Source: Tillus elongatus (lineage: Eukaryota > Arthropoda > Insecta > Coleoptera > Cleridae). From it: a stretch of DNA of 64,000 nt. Shown piece after piece: positions 1-13,100 of this stretch. Location of the stretch: the NCBI GenBank assembly GCA_964006375.1, contig OZ023264.1, positions 10,674,225 through 10,738,224 of the forward strand. Direction: 5' to 3'. Position numbers and translations under genes: made by a program. The notes beneath the pieces are model-generated. The model was not told the origin of the DNA. It searched no databases and saw nothing but the letters and a program-made list of their open reading frames with translations. The first letter of the stretch is position 1. Each line of letters opens with the position of its first letter.

Positions 1-29
1 ACTGCAGCAGCTCTGAAGGCATGATTTTC

Positions 30-906
30 TCAAACGGCAAGTGTGGTTAACAATATCTCGGCTGTTAGAAATCGAAGAAGTAGTGATGATAGCATAATCT
101 TGGCTTCAACTCAAGCCAATCCCCAGGGGAGTTTACGTCAAAGGGCTGTTGCATTGGATTTAAGTAGAGAAAAAAATTAGAAGATGCCTTGTTCGTCATA
201 AAATAAAACCTTTCAAGCCAAAGTTTCTGCACTCGTTGAGAGAAGGTGATGAGCTGAAACAATTAGATAATTACCTTTGGGCCCAAAGTAACTTTCTTAA
301 GTAAAATTTTATTTAGGGACAAGGCAACACTGACTACCAATGGAATAGTATCTGCCCAAAATTCCAGATATTGGTCTGCTGAAAACGCTCACTCGGTTAT
401 CAGTTGTAAAGCCCAGTATTCACAAAAAGTTAATACGTGGTGAGGAATTTTAGGGGATATAATGATTGGTCTTTTTTTTTGACAACACCTTGAAAGCAGA
501 TCGATTGATTCATTTTTTTTAATAATGAATTATGGGACTGTATCGAAGGTATGCTTATCAACGTGCGGCAAGAGATGTATTTTCAATGATGTCATCCATT
601 CACAACTCTTAGTTAGTCAGAAATTGGCTAAATCTACATTTTGCATCAAGATGGATTGGCAGGAACAGTCCTTTTGAACAGTGGCCTCCTCGGTCTCCTG
701 ACATTACGCCACTAGACTTCTATGTCTGGGATTCAGTGAACAAAGAAAGGTCCCAAAGTCACGAGGAACTTTGCGAGAAAATAAAGCAGGCTTGCCGTGA
801 AATAAATATAGCAGAACTAAGAAAAGTTGCCAGCAATAATCGTAAATGGATCGAAAAATGCACCAGGCCTGAAGATGGGCTAGTTGAAGCAGACTACATT
901 TCATAA
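30..906 (+). pseudogene. decayed mariner-superfamily transposase
   Basis: Relic of a Tc1/mariner transposase that would have cut and pasted its own element. The left part (about 40-290) matches the helix-turn-helix and linker region in shifted frames. At 652-906 one frame reads WIGRNSPFEQWPPRSPD and then ITPLDFYVWDSV, the typical block around the third catalytic Asp, and runs to a TAA at 904-906. The middle, with the first and second catalytic residues, is scrambled by frameshifts and stops. No terminal inverted repeat is visible, and the 5' part may lie beyond the window. It is not expected to make protein. Confidence 0.75.
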
Positions 907-1044
907 TTTTATATTCAATTTAATTGTACTTTGTTAGAGTTTATTTAAGTTAAGTTGAATAATTCACGTACCACTGTTTTCTTTTGATATTGAGGATGTT
1001 TGTTGTTTTCATGGCAATCTACCTGGTAAAATATTATTTATATA
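907..1044. other. short AT-rich spacer, nothing recognised
   Basis: Sequence between the mariner relic and the start of LINE homology. I see no gene or repeat here. Confidence 0.4.
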
Positions 1045-3463
1045 TTTATCTTTGAGCAGTTCTGATGTAAATATTGCGGTGGAGCAGTTCTACAATATCC
1101 TTTACTCAGCCATGTATACTTTCATTCGTTTGAAAACCTTGAAGGGTGTCGGGTCTTCCTTTCCTCACTGGTACAGTCATGAATTGAAAGAGTGTATATC
1201 CCGAAAGAAAGGCTGCCCACAAAATGTTTAAAACGACAGGGCGGCGGGATGGTTATGTGCGTTTTTCTGAACTGCGTGCCCAATGTGGACAGTTGACAGA
1301 AGATTGTCGACTTTTACATCTATCTAAGATTGAGGACAATCTTGCCTCTGATCCTCTATCGTTTCGGCAATATGCCAGACAAAGAGATGGTCAGAACTAT
1401 TATCCAGCGGAGATGTATCTTGGGGATAAAAAAAGCAGGGAAGCCAGTGACATAGTAAATTTATTTTCTGAAGTTTATAACTCCTCTTACAGTTCTGTTT
1501 CTGAGCTTGATCATGTTATGGAAGCACGTGTGAGCACCCTTAATGTAACACTAAGTGAAGTCTTCACAAAAATATCATTACAAAAGGGTAAACTCTCTGG
1601 TGGTCGTGATGGTGTCCCACCTTATCTTCTGAAGCAATGCATTTATTCTGTTAAGTGTCCCCACATATATAATTTTCAACATGTATTTCCTGAGTTCTGG
1701 AAGACTAGTTATTTAAGACCGTTTCACACGTGTAGTTGTAACTAAGATATAAAAAATTACAAAGCTATCTGCTTGCAATCTACCTTACCTAAAATGCTGC
1801 ATTTTTTAGTCACCGACTATCTAACTTGGGCATGTAAAAACGTTATTATTGAACAACAACATGGTTTTATAAAAAGATGCTCGGTCATAACCAATCTGAT
1901 GTCCTATCAAAATGTAATTTTAAATACATTCAAGAATGGTCATCAGGTTCACCCTATATACACTGATGTCACTAAAGCATTCGATCAGGTTAATAACAAA
2001 TTACTTATCGCAAAAGTGAATGCCTATGAAATACGGGGCAAGCTTTTGGACTGGATTAGTAGTTTTTAGTCAACATATCTCAGTTTGTTATGATTGGGAA
2101 CCACATTTCAAACTCGGTTGAGGTCTTATCAGGTGTACCACAGGGCAGACAGTGTGGTCCCCTTCTTATTAACCTATTTATTAACGATTTGTATTCTTGC
2201 TTTAATTCTTCCCAGTTCCTTTTATTTGCGGATGACCTTAAGATTTTCAAAATTGTCAGGAATGATTTGGATTGCCTTGAGTTGCAGAGTGATATTGATA
2301 ATCTTGTTCGGTAGTGTTCTGTCAATTGCCTGGATTTAAATGTAGAAAAGTGTCTTTCTATGGTTTGTAGTAGAAACCACACTGTCTTTAACCATACTTA
2401 TTCCATTAAGTCAGTAAACCTCACCACCGCTGTATCTGCTGTGAAAAATCTTGGTGTTTTATTTGACACCAAATTAAGTTTTTCTCAACACATTCTAAAT
2501 ATTTCTCTGAAATCACATAGGCTTTCGGGTTACGTACAGTCTGATCTCTCAGCCACATCATTTAAAATGTTATATAGCGCGCTAGTGCGCTCTTAATTAG
2601 AATATGGTTCTGTCCCTTCTATGAAGCTCACTCTGTGATGCTGGAAAAGGTTTAGCACACCACCATCTGATCTCTCAGCCACATCATTTAAAATGTTATA
2701 TAGCGCGCTAGTGCGCTCTTAATTAGAATATGGTTCTGTCCCTTCTATGAAGCTCACTCTGTGATGCTGGAAAAGGTTTACCACACCACCATCTGATCTC
2801 TCAGCCACATCATTTAAAATGTTATATAGCGCGCTAGTGCGCTCTTCATTAGAATATGGTTCTGTCATTTGAAGCCTCTTCTATGAAGCTCACTCTGTGA
2901 TGCTGGAAACGGTTCAGCGCAAATTTTTAAGATGCTCAGCTTATAGATTAGGGATTTCTTGTAACGATTATAAATATGACTACAATGATCTTATGTCACG
3001 ATTGAATTTAACCACACTGTCCAATCGAAGAATACAAACTGACCTTTGCTTATTCTTTAAAATAATTTCTGGTGAAATTGATTCCCCATATTTGCTCAGT
3101 CAAATTGGCTTAAAAATTAAAATGATGGCAACAAGGTCAAATGATACATTTGTTGCAGATTTTCATAGCTGAAATTATGGATCCCCTCACACGTATGGCT
3201 CGGTCAGCCAATCAAGTGAATGCAAACCTAAACTTTTTCGATAATAAGTTCAGCAGAAGTCTAAGATCTCATGGCACTTCTTTGACGTTCCTTTGACACT
3301 ACGTTAGCCTTACCTTATCAGTTCTAATAATTGTTTTTTAGAGTAGCTTAGCTTTACTATAATAGCTGTGCTGGATTTCTCTGAGATGTTTGTTTGGGGA
3401 AAATGCTAATACTGTCTATGTAAAAAGGAATTTCCGTTAATAAATGTTATGTTATGTTATTAA
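1045..3463 (+). mobile_element. LINE family B, decayed Jockey/CR1-like non-LTR retrotransposon
   Basis: 5'-truncated non-LTR element. The region between endonuclease and reverse transcriptase starts near 1,050 (SFPHWYSHELKECI), with a frameshift near 1,224. Reverse transcriptase follows in broken pieces: QQHGF and KAFDQV blocks at about 1,850-2,000, GVPQG at about 2,130, and the catalytic FADD box (LFADDLKIFK) near 2,220. The C-terminal part is interrupted by a triplication (2,541-2,912) and resumes to about 3,290. The element ends in a short TGTTA tandem tail at 3,445-3,461, as many Jockey-like elements do. A relative lies at 31,635-33,060 on the minus strand. It is dead, with at least three stops or frameshifts. 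Confidence 0.85.
2541..2912. repeat. 126-bp tandem triplication inside LINE family B
   Basis: Three head-to-tail copies begin at 2,541, 2,667 and 2,793, a period of exactly 126 bp. Each holds the self-complementary TAGCGCGCTA. The first two copies lack about 12 bp that the third retains (CATTTGAAGCCT area). The third copy therefore resembles the parent reading frame, and the two shortened copies are derived. Confidence 0.85.
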
Positions 3464-3941
3464 AATCTGATGAAAAATTTGGACTAAAAATTTACAAAAA
3501 AGTAAAAACTCCAATTTTGACTTGTAACTTGGTACCTGCAGTTAAAATTGAATTCTGAACGACTTTTTTTTATATCGCTAACGCATAGCGAAATATATAG
3601 AACCGGCCTTATTCCGGAAATCAAAGTAGGCTGCGTTGACATCTGACATTTGTAGTGGGTAGGCTATTCAAACAGCCTAATAACGTTTTACATGAAATTG
3701 CTATCTCTAAAAATAAAGAAAATACAGGCGTGTCTTCATCTTAAGTATGTCACTCTGTAAATATGTTGTTTTTTTAAGAAAAAACTTGTTGCGTGTATAG
3801 CTATATATGCTTACCACTCCCAACAATGAAATGTGCTTAAATTTCAGGCATAAATATTTATTTAAAATTAATTACATAAAGATATTACAGTTCTTTTGTT
3901 ACTTACATTGTATATAAATGATACTTTCTTTCTACTTCCAG
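3464..3941. other. GALE intron sequence upstream of the first visible exon
   Basis: AT-rich sequence between the LINE tail and the acceptor of the first GALE exon in the window. A polypyrimidine stretch precedes the AG at 3,940-3,941. Nothing else was recognised. Confidence 0.5.
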
Positions 3942-4122
3942 AAATGGAATATAATCGCCTTGAGATATTTCAATCCTGTAGGTGCCCATCCATCTGGTTT
4001 AATAGGTGAGGATCCTCAGAAACCATTTGCAAATATAATGCCTTTCATTGCTCAAGTAGCTATAGGAAAAAAGCCAGTATTAACAGTTTTTGGTGGAGAC
4101 TACGACACTGAAGATGGCACAG
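3942..4122 (+). CDS. GALE: GALE exon (substrate-binding region)
   Basis: Starts in phase 0 after AG and ends phase 1 before GTAGGT. It encodes 60 residues from [12 protein letters not shown] to DYDTEDGT, covering the conserved YFNP and DTEDGTG blocks that line the UDP-sugar site. Confidence 0.92.
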
Positions 4123-7100
4123 GTAGGTTAAAATAAACTCCGAATTAACAAAATATTACATAATGTAAAATTAATTTATTAAGAAATAACAAAAACACTT
4201 GGTGATACTTGACTAAAGATAGTTCATAAAACTCAGGCAGTGTTTCTGGAACATTATACCATGGTCGTGGGATGGAAATACTGTATCTGAGCTACAGATA
4301 CATAATTAGATAGCCGACAACTGTCCAAAATGAGATCATTTCCGGCGCCTAGACACAGACGGAAAATGTTGACATTTGTGCAGATATCTATAAAACAGAG
4401 GGAGAGGTCACCAACAGCACGTCAGTGGCAAGGGATGGCAGCCTTTGGGTGAGGGTAGGGTCACCGATGAGACGTATAGCTCTCTTCTGAATGGAGTCCA
4501 GGATAGCGATTGTAGAAGCGGCAACGGCTTCCTAGATGTGGGAGCAGTATTTGCGGTTTGGCCTTATTTGTGAAGTATATAAGGTATAGAGATTAGCTGG
4601 TGAAAAGTATTTGCGAGCCAGGAAGAGGAAACCTAATTTGTTAGCAGCCGCTTCTACAATTGATGTGACATGTTGGTGCCAATTAAGATTTCGATCCACA
4701 GAAATGCCAACAAGTGAAAAGGACTCATTACTTTGAATAACCTGGTTATTCATTGTGATGGGTCTAGGGCTGGTGTATCTCTTATGAGATATAAAGCAAG
4801 ACTGAGATTTGGTGGAGTTGAATGCACAAAATTTCTACATCCCCAGTCTAATATTTTTGGGAGATCCATAGAGACAGAACCCTCCATGAGTCTGCGATCC
4901 TCATCTAATTGGGCTAAAGAGACAGGCTTAGAATATTGTATATTTGAGTGGAGGGTGCTGTCGTTCGCGTAAGTGTGAACTGGGTTGGATGTGCTAGAGA
5001 AGAGGTCATTGATGTGGAAAAGAAACAAAGTATGGGCTAAAGCTGAACCTTGAGGGACTCCTGAATTAATTGGATACAGTTTAGAGGAATGGCCATCCAC
5101 GACAAAGGAAATGCTCCGGTTGGAGAGGAAATTTGCTGTCCAGGTACAGAGTTTTGGTGGTGGGCCATACGCCGGAAGTTTATTAAGCAGTGCGGCATAC
5201 CAGACCTGGTCGAATGCTTTGGATATGTAATTCAGCTTTAGAAAAGTTTTAACCTCATACTTTCTACATGTGTTTTGACAGACATTTGGAAGTTATCCCG
5301 TGGTTTTCCAGTTTTCAAGGCTGGTGTTTTTTCTTCTAATTGTCGGGCAGTTGTTATTCCTTGTTTTTCTGTGAAATTCTTGAAGCTTGTTCATACCGAT
5401 ATACATTCTTCAACATAAAAAATAAATTATCAGTCTATAAACATAGTTTCCTTGCTGGCCGTTCTACTGTCACAAATTTACTCTTAATAACACAGATGAT
5501 TGCTACAGCTCTTGATGATAATAGCCAAGTCGATGTTATATACACGGATCTGTCAAAAGCTTTCGACTATCTCAATCATGCTCTTATAAATACGCTCCAG
5601 TATATTGGTTTCTGATTGAGTCTGATTACGTTATTTGAATCTTATAAGAAAAATTTGGAGAACCCAATTCATCCCAATACAGTTTTTAGACCTGACGATT
5701 GTTTCACTAACAAAGTTAGTGTCATCAGAGGGATGAATAAACTAAGGTTTGGTTTATTTATCCCTCTGATGACGATAACTTTGTAGCGAAACGATCGTCA
5801 GTTCTAAAAACTATATTGTGATGAATTGGGTTTTCCAAATTATACTTATCAGTGCTCATCATAGGTTACAAGCTTCACTTATTTTTGAATCCTATCTTAG
5901 TGGACGTAAGCAATATGTTGATGTTATGGACTTTAAATCAGCTCGTTATGAAAAACCTTCTGGAGTGCAACAGGGATCCATTCTTGATCCAGTTTTATTT
6001 AATAATGGTATTGATGAAATATCAAATGTTCTTCAAGCGACGGAGTAAATCTAAAAAATATACTTACCTGTCAATCACCCTGATAACACCTAAAATAAAT
6101 AATACTGTTAGAAAATAAACATTATTATTGCTAATACAACCTTAAAATCATTTTCAACACTTAAAGACAAAATTCTCATAAAACCGAAATCTAGTGTTGT
6201 TTGTAGATTAACTTGTACAGATTGTAACCAAAAATACATTGGTCAGACTTTAAGGAATGTGAAATCTTGAATAACTTGGCATAAAAGTTATATGTGTAAG
6301 ACCAGATGCTTCTGCTTTACATGTAAAAATGCAGGTCATAGAATGTTCCGTCGTTATTTACGATCATCTTCTGCTGGACACCAAAAATACAGTTGGTGAC
6401 CCTAAGCACGTCAAGCAATATTGGTCCACCCGAAGAAGTCACCCTTAAAATTTACCTGTTATGCTGATCAGAACAATGAGAATGCTCTCGAAAGGCTGCC
6501 TGATTGGCTAGACAAACCACCAACCCCTTCTTCACGCCTGTAAGTGGGAAGACTTGAGTGTCAAGAACGCTGTAAAAGTCGATGATTGTTATATAATACA
6601 ATTTACTGTATCAGTTCAGTCGTCTAGTCGCCCTCTGGGCAGGCACCGTCCGTAATCACAGAAGGAGGCTGTTCCTCGTTCTCATTCTAAAAAGTGTTAG
6701 AAACCATGCGACCCACAGAGCGAGGCTGTCCCTCGTTCTCATTTTGTAATGTGCTACTAACTTCATGTACCAGAGAGCAAGGCTGCTCCTTATTCTCTGG
6801 TTGGTAGGTTAGGTTAGGTTAGGTTTGACTTTGAGGGGGCCATACCGGTCCCTCCACCGCGACCATAAGGTTTATTGTGGCTCACGCCTAATGGTCTATA
6901 TTTCGCCCAACAAAGCCAGCCTCCTGCAGAGGTCGATAATCTTTGTGGGCGAAAGTTGATCCAGATCTTCCGGAGCAAGCTTTGTCTTGCCAAAGAGCAG
7001 GTATCTAGTCCTGTCCGCCGCCGGACAGGAACACAGTACGTGCTCTGCTGTCTCGTCACTCTCCATACACAGCCGGCACTGGGTCTCCTGACCCACTCCA

Positions 7101-10100
7101 ATACGGTGCATGTGGTGACGCAAGCGGCAGTGTCCTGTATACAGGCCGACTAGAGTACTCAGTTGTTGTCTGTTTAACTCTAGAAGTTTTTTAGCCCTTG
7201 ACTCAGGCAGGCCATTTATGAAGGCCTTAGAGTGAGCTAATCCAGGCAGATTTTGCCATTGCTGGCTTGTCATGCTTTCTGTCCAGGTCTTTAAGGTGCG
7301 TTTTGCTGTGCATGATGTTATTCCCAGCACCGGTTCTGGTCCGACAAAGTCACACTGGGCACCACTCCTGGCAAGCGCGTCGGCCGCAACATTGCCATCA
7401 TGGTCCGAGTGACCCAATATCCAGACCAATGACACCTCAGTACAGCTGCCCAGTTCGTTGAGGGCAGATTTACAACTCCATACCGTTTTTGAATTGGAAC
7501 GGTAGGAACCAAGAGTATTTATTGCCGTTTGGCTATCTGTATATATCTTTATTGATTTGTGTGTGCACTGGTTTTTTATACTTTCCCTTGCACACATCTC
7601 GATGGCATACACTTCTGCCTGGTGTATGGTTGCGTACTTGCCGAAGCTAGTTGATAGTCTAGCATCGGTGTTGCCCCCATATGCGCCGGCTCCTACTCCC
7701 ATATTGGTTTTGAAGCCGTCAGCATACCAGCAGAGATCAGCTCTTAATAGGGTCGTTTGATTTCGTTCCCAGTCCTCCCTTTCCGGAAGGACGGTCTTGA
7801 AAGACAGATCTCTACTGATCTTTGTAGGCATCAAGTCTGAGACCATTTCCAGAATTTCATGACCCTCAATGTCATCAAGGAGTCCGGACCCTCCCAGACT
7901 AATTTCCTTCGGCATGCTGTCAGCCGTTTGTTTTAATCTGTATGTTGTCCACCTCGCCACCCTCTCCAGCCATATGTGAAGAGGTGTAATATTAAGGAGG
8001 ACCTCCAGAGCGGCTGATGGTGCGGTGCTTATCGCTCCCGTTATCATCAGACAAGCTTGTCTCTGTAAATGAGCCAGTTTGGCCCTCGCGATACCACGAA
8101 GTGCCTTGGGCCACCAAACTATGACTCCATATGTTATCATTGGTCTGATAACCACTACATAGAGCCAGTATATCTGTTGGGGGTTTCTTCCCCAGTTATT
8201 TCCACAGATTCTACGGCAACAGGGACAGTTTAGCCCTGCCGATTACATTCTCTAACTGTACGTCCCAGTTGAGCTTCTTATCTAGGGTAACCCCCAGATA
8301 TTTTGCTTGTTCTGTAAATGAAATCATTTCCCCCATAAGAATAGGTTGTTTTAATTTAACTAGCCTTCTTCTTCTGGTAAATGGAACAATGATCGTTTTG
8401 CGGGGGTTCACAGACATCTGTTCCCTCCGACACCAATCATGCACTACATTTAGTGTCTCTTGAAGGGTACTTGATAGTTCCTCCTCATATTTGCCCCTAA
8501 CCATTATGACTAGATCATCAGCATACGCCTGGACCTCAACCTCCCACAGTCCCAGGATAGCCAGCAAATCGTCCACAAAGAGGGACCACAGCAGGGGGGA
8601 TAGAACTCCCCCTGAGGGCACCCCCTCGCAGACCTGAAGCTGACCACCTCCCCCTGCAGCGAGGCAATAACGGTTCGATTGTGGAGCATGCTTCCGATCC
8701 AGTCAAAAATGGTAGGTTCCACCCCTCTAGCGATAGTGGCTTCGTAGAGGGAGATAGGTAATGCTCCTTCGATGTCAAGAAATGCAGCCACAGAGCCACC
8801 TCCCCGTTATCCAGGGAGTGTATGATCTTCTCGACGAGGTTATTGAGTGCTAACTCAGTAGATTTGCCAGTTTGGTAGGCATACTGGTGGGTATTAACGG
8901 GGTTGTTGACTAAGATGCTCTAGTTGGTAAATCCCTCACTCTGTGAAGAAGGGCTGTTGCCGAATGCGAGAAAGCAAGGCTGTTAAAGATCAAGTGAAAT
9001 ATTGTTTATTTTGTATTACATTTTGCTCCTGTTTTATTTATGTCTGTGTAATTAGGCCCATTGTGCAATAAATTCATTTTAATTAACCAACGTGAATGTT
9101 CTTTATCACCTAACGCCTAATGTATATCAAATCGTACAATTAAACAAAACAATTCAGCTATTGAAGAACATACTGAAGTATAACGATACATAGAATAGAT
9201 TTTGATCATATAAAAGTTATCACAAGAGAAAGCAACCATTTCAAGAGATGTTTTTTTTAGAAATGTGCCTTATTATCCGTGGATATTTCTGGTTTTGAAA
9301 TAATAGGCTGGAAATATGGTTTTGCAATTCTCAAAATATATTTTGTGCTCTGTATCTTACTGACATTTACATAGGTATTAATTATAAATTTAATTTATTA
9401 TCTTTTAAAGGTATTAGAGATTACATACATGTCATGGATCTGGCAACAGGGCATGTCGCAGCTCTCAACTTACTATCAAGGAAACATCAACATCTAAAGG
9501 CAAGTGTCAGAGGTATGTTAGTTGCTTTCTTCTATCTCCTTGTTTCTTCTTTTACTGTATTTATTTCTCCTGCAACAACAGAATAAACTCAACCAACCCA
9601 AATGTAAAGTTTTTTTGTTTTTTGTTCTAGGTTTATAACTTGGGAACGGGCCAAGGTATTTCAGTTTTACAACTGGTAAAATCCTTTGAAAACACTACAG
9701 GTACAACAGTGCCCTATGAAATAGTCGACAGACGTGAAGGTGATATTTCAGTCATGTATGCAAATGCCGAACTGGCAGAAAGGGAATTGGGTTGGAAAGC
9801 TAAACACAGCCTTGATGAAATGTGTAAGTACATAATGAGATATGTAATGATAGTAAATAAATTACAATATGACAACACTGGTTTAAACCATTTACGGGCA
9901 AGAATCCCAGAGGGAGATTCGAAATAGACTATGTATGCAGCTTGTCTCACAGGCTCAACATACAGTGTCATACTGAAAGTGTGGTATATTAAGGAAATGT
10001 GAGGGTTTAATAGATATTTCTGCAAAACTATGATTTGGCAAATTGTCGAAACGGAACCACATAACTTATCCAAACTCGCTGTCTACTTCGAATAGGTGAC

Positions 10101-13100
10101 CAAGAATGCATTTTTTAAACATCGCGATTCCTGGATCTCAAAGAAAAGCATAGGTCAGACTGGATACCTAGAATAGATGACCAAGAATACATTTCGTAAA
10201 CATCACGATTCTTAGATTTCAAATAAAATCTTAGTTCAGATTGGATACATAGAATACATTTCCTAAACATGAAGACTTTTGGATTTCAAATACGAGCTTA
10301 AGTCAGATTGGATACCTAGAATAGGTAACCAAGAATACATTTCTTGAACATCAAGATTTTTAGATTTCAAATAAAAGCTTCGGTCAAATTCAATACCTAG
10401 AATAGGTAACCAAGAATACATTTCTTAAACATCAGGATTCCTGGATTTCAAATAAAAAGTAAGGTCACATTTGATACCTACAATATTTAGCCAAGAATAG
10501 ATTTCATCACGATCCTTGTATTTCAAAGAAAAGTGTATGTTAGATTGGATACCTAGATTACATTTCTTAAACATCACGATTCTTGGATTTCAAATAAAAG
10601 CTTAGATCAGACTGGATGTCTAGAATAGATAACCAAAAATACATTTCTTAAAGATCATGATTCGTGGATTTAAAATAAAAGCTTAGGTCATATAAGATAC
10701 CTAGAATGGGTAACCAAGAAAACATTTCTTAAACATACGGTTCCGGGATTTTAAATAAAAGCTTAAGTCAGATTGGATACCTAGAATAGATAACCAAGAA
10801 TACACTTCTTAAACATCACGATTCTTGGATTTCAAATAGAAGCTTAGAACAGACTGGATGTCTAGAATAGATAACCAAAAATACATTTCTTAAAGATCAT
10901 GATTCGTGGATTTTAAATAAAAGCTTAGGTCATATTAGATACCTAGAATAGGTAACCAGAAAACATTTCTTAAACATCACGATTCCTGGATTTTAAATAA
11001 AAGCTTGTCAGATTGGATACCTAAAATAGGTAACCAAGAAAACATTTCTTAAACATCACGATTCCTGGATTTTAAATAAAAGCTTAAGTCAGATTGGATA
11101 CCTAGAATAGATAACCAAGAATACATTCCTTAAACATCATGATTCTTGGATTTCAAATAGAAGCTTAGGTCAGACTGGATATCTAGAATAGGTAACCAAG
11201 AAAACATTTCTTAAACATCACGATTCCTGGATTTTAAATAAAAGCTTAAGTCAGATTGGATACCTAGAATAGGTAACCAAGAATACATTCCTTAAACATC
11301 ATGATTCTTGGATTTCAAATAGAAGCTTAGGTCAGACTGGATATCTAGAATAGGTAACCAAGAAAACATTTCTTAAACATCACGATTCCTGGATTTTAAA
11401 TAAAAGCTTAAGTCAGATTGGATACCTAGAATAGGTAACCAAGAATACATTCCTTAAACATCATGATTCTTGGATTTCAAATAGAAGCTTAGGTCAGACT
11501 GGATATCTAGAATAGATAACCAAAAATACATTTCTTAAAGATCACGATTCCTGGATTTTAAATAAAAGCTTAAGTCAGATTGGATACCTAGAATAGATAA
11601 CCAAGAATATATTTATTAAACATCACGATTCCTGGATTTCAAATAAAAGCTTATGTCAGATTGGATACCTAGAATAGATAACGAAGAATAAATTTCTTAA
11701 ACATCACGATTCCTGGATTTCAAATAAAAGCTTAGGTCAGATTAGATACCTAGAATAGGTAACCAAGCATACATTTCTTACATATCATGATTCTTGGAGT
11801 TCAAATAAAAGCTTAAGTCAGATTGGATACCTAGAATAAATGACCAAGAATACATTTCTTAAACATCACGATTCTTGGATTTTAAATAGAAGCTTAGATC
11901 AGACTGGATACCTAGAATAGATAACCAAGAATGCATTTCTTAAAGATCATGATTCGTGGATTTAAATTAAAAGCTTAGGTCATATTAGATACCTAGAATA
12001 GGTAACCAAGAAAACACTTCTTAAACATCACTCTTCTTGGATAACAAATAAAAGCTTATGTCAGATTGGATACCTAGAATAGGTTACCAAGACTACATTT
12101 CTTAAACATCACGATTCTTGAATTTCAAATCAAAGCTTAGGTCATATTGGATATCTAGAATAACTAACCAAGAATACATTTTACCACAATTCTTGTATTT
12201 CAAATAAAAGCTTATGTTAGATTGGATACCTAGAACACATTTCTTAAATATCACGATTCTTGGATTTCAAATAAAAGCTTAGATCAGACTGATACCTAGA
12301 ATAGGTAACCATAAATACATTTCTTAAGGATCACGATTCTTGGATTCAAATAGAAGCTTAGGTCAGATTGGATACCTAGAATAGGTTACTAAGTATACAT
12401 TTATTAAATATCACGATTCTTGAATTTAAAATAAAAGCTTAAGTCAGATCGGATACTTAGAATAGGCAACCAAGAATGCATTTCTTAAACATCACGATTC
12501 TTGGATTTCAAATAAAAGCTTAGGTCAGATTGGATACCTAGAATAGGTAACCAAGGATACATTTCTCAAACATCACGATCCTTGGATTTCAAATAAAAAC
12601 TTAGTTCAGATTGGATACCTAGAAGAGGTAACCAAGGATACATTTGTCAAACATCACGATCTTTGGATTTCAAATAAAAACTTAGGTCATATTGGATACC
12701 TAGAACAGCTAACCAAGAAGACATTTCTTAAACATCACGGTTCTTGGATTTAAAATAAAAGCTTAAAAGTAATATTTGAGATTTCCAACCATTTCGTCAA
12801 TATAGCAGCTATAAGCTCTCTAATGTTAGAACCTTCGCCAGAATAATAAACTGCCACCATTCTCCAATAGATGGCTAGTCTAAAAATTCAATTCTGTAGA
12901 AGCTGCTGGCTCGTGACCTTATTGCCATTAGTTTCTTTATAAATTTCATATGTAAATGATTATTATTACAAGTGAGAATTTTGTGTATATATCCTACAAT
13001 ATCATTTGGTTTGTTTTTACCTTCTTTAGATAGAAGATGGGAGTCTTTAGAACAAGTCTGGCAGCATAGTAACAGACTTAGCTGATAAAATGTGGATAGT

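Larger units (their letters stand above)
5652..5841. repeat. 190-bp inverted repeat, probable Penelope-like terminal repeat pair
   Basis: Two arms of about 90 bp are near reverse complements around a short spacer near 5,747. The outer ends AATTTGGA and TCCAAATT pair, and so do the inner GTTTATT and AATAAAC-type ends. Each arm carries a hammerhead-like core (CTGATGA followed by GAAAC). A Penelope-type GIY-YIG coding relic starts only 290 bp downstream. Penelope-like elements are known to carry hammerhead motifs in their terminal repeats, so I read this as a remnant of such a repeat pair. Confidence 0.7.
5236..6050 (+). mobile_element. LINE family C fragment split by a Penelope-type inverted repeat
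   Basis: Reverse-transcriptase fragment homologous to the intact copy at 36,985-38,838. The left part (5,236-5,650) has [14 protein letters not shown] and [17 protein letters not shown]. The right part (5,842-6,050) has [13 protein letters not shown] and [14 protein letters not shown]. Between them lies the 190-bp palindrome at 5,652-5,841. A similar 15-bp stretch (around TTATTTGAATCTTAT and TTTTTGAATCCTAT) occurs on both sides and may be its target duplication. Stops in several places make it dead. Confidence 0.8.

Noticed and set aside
6805..6825. Interstitial telomere
   Set aside because: Only four units, placed exactly at a LINE 3' end. A LINE tail or target relic is simpler.
6420..9110. 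An LTR retrotransposon interrupted by the RNase H LINE
   Set aside because: Similar short motifs flank the LINE, but no matching terminal repeats, primer-binding site or gag-pol frame were found.
10080..12770. Regular 81-bp repeats resembling a CRISPR-like array
   Set aside because: Whole units repeat with no distinct repeat-spacer structure, in a eukaryotic intron. It is a satellite.
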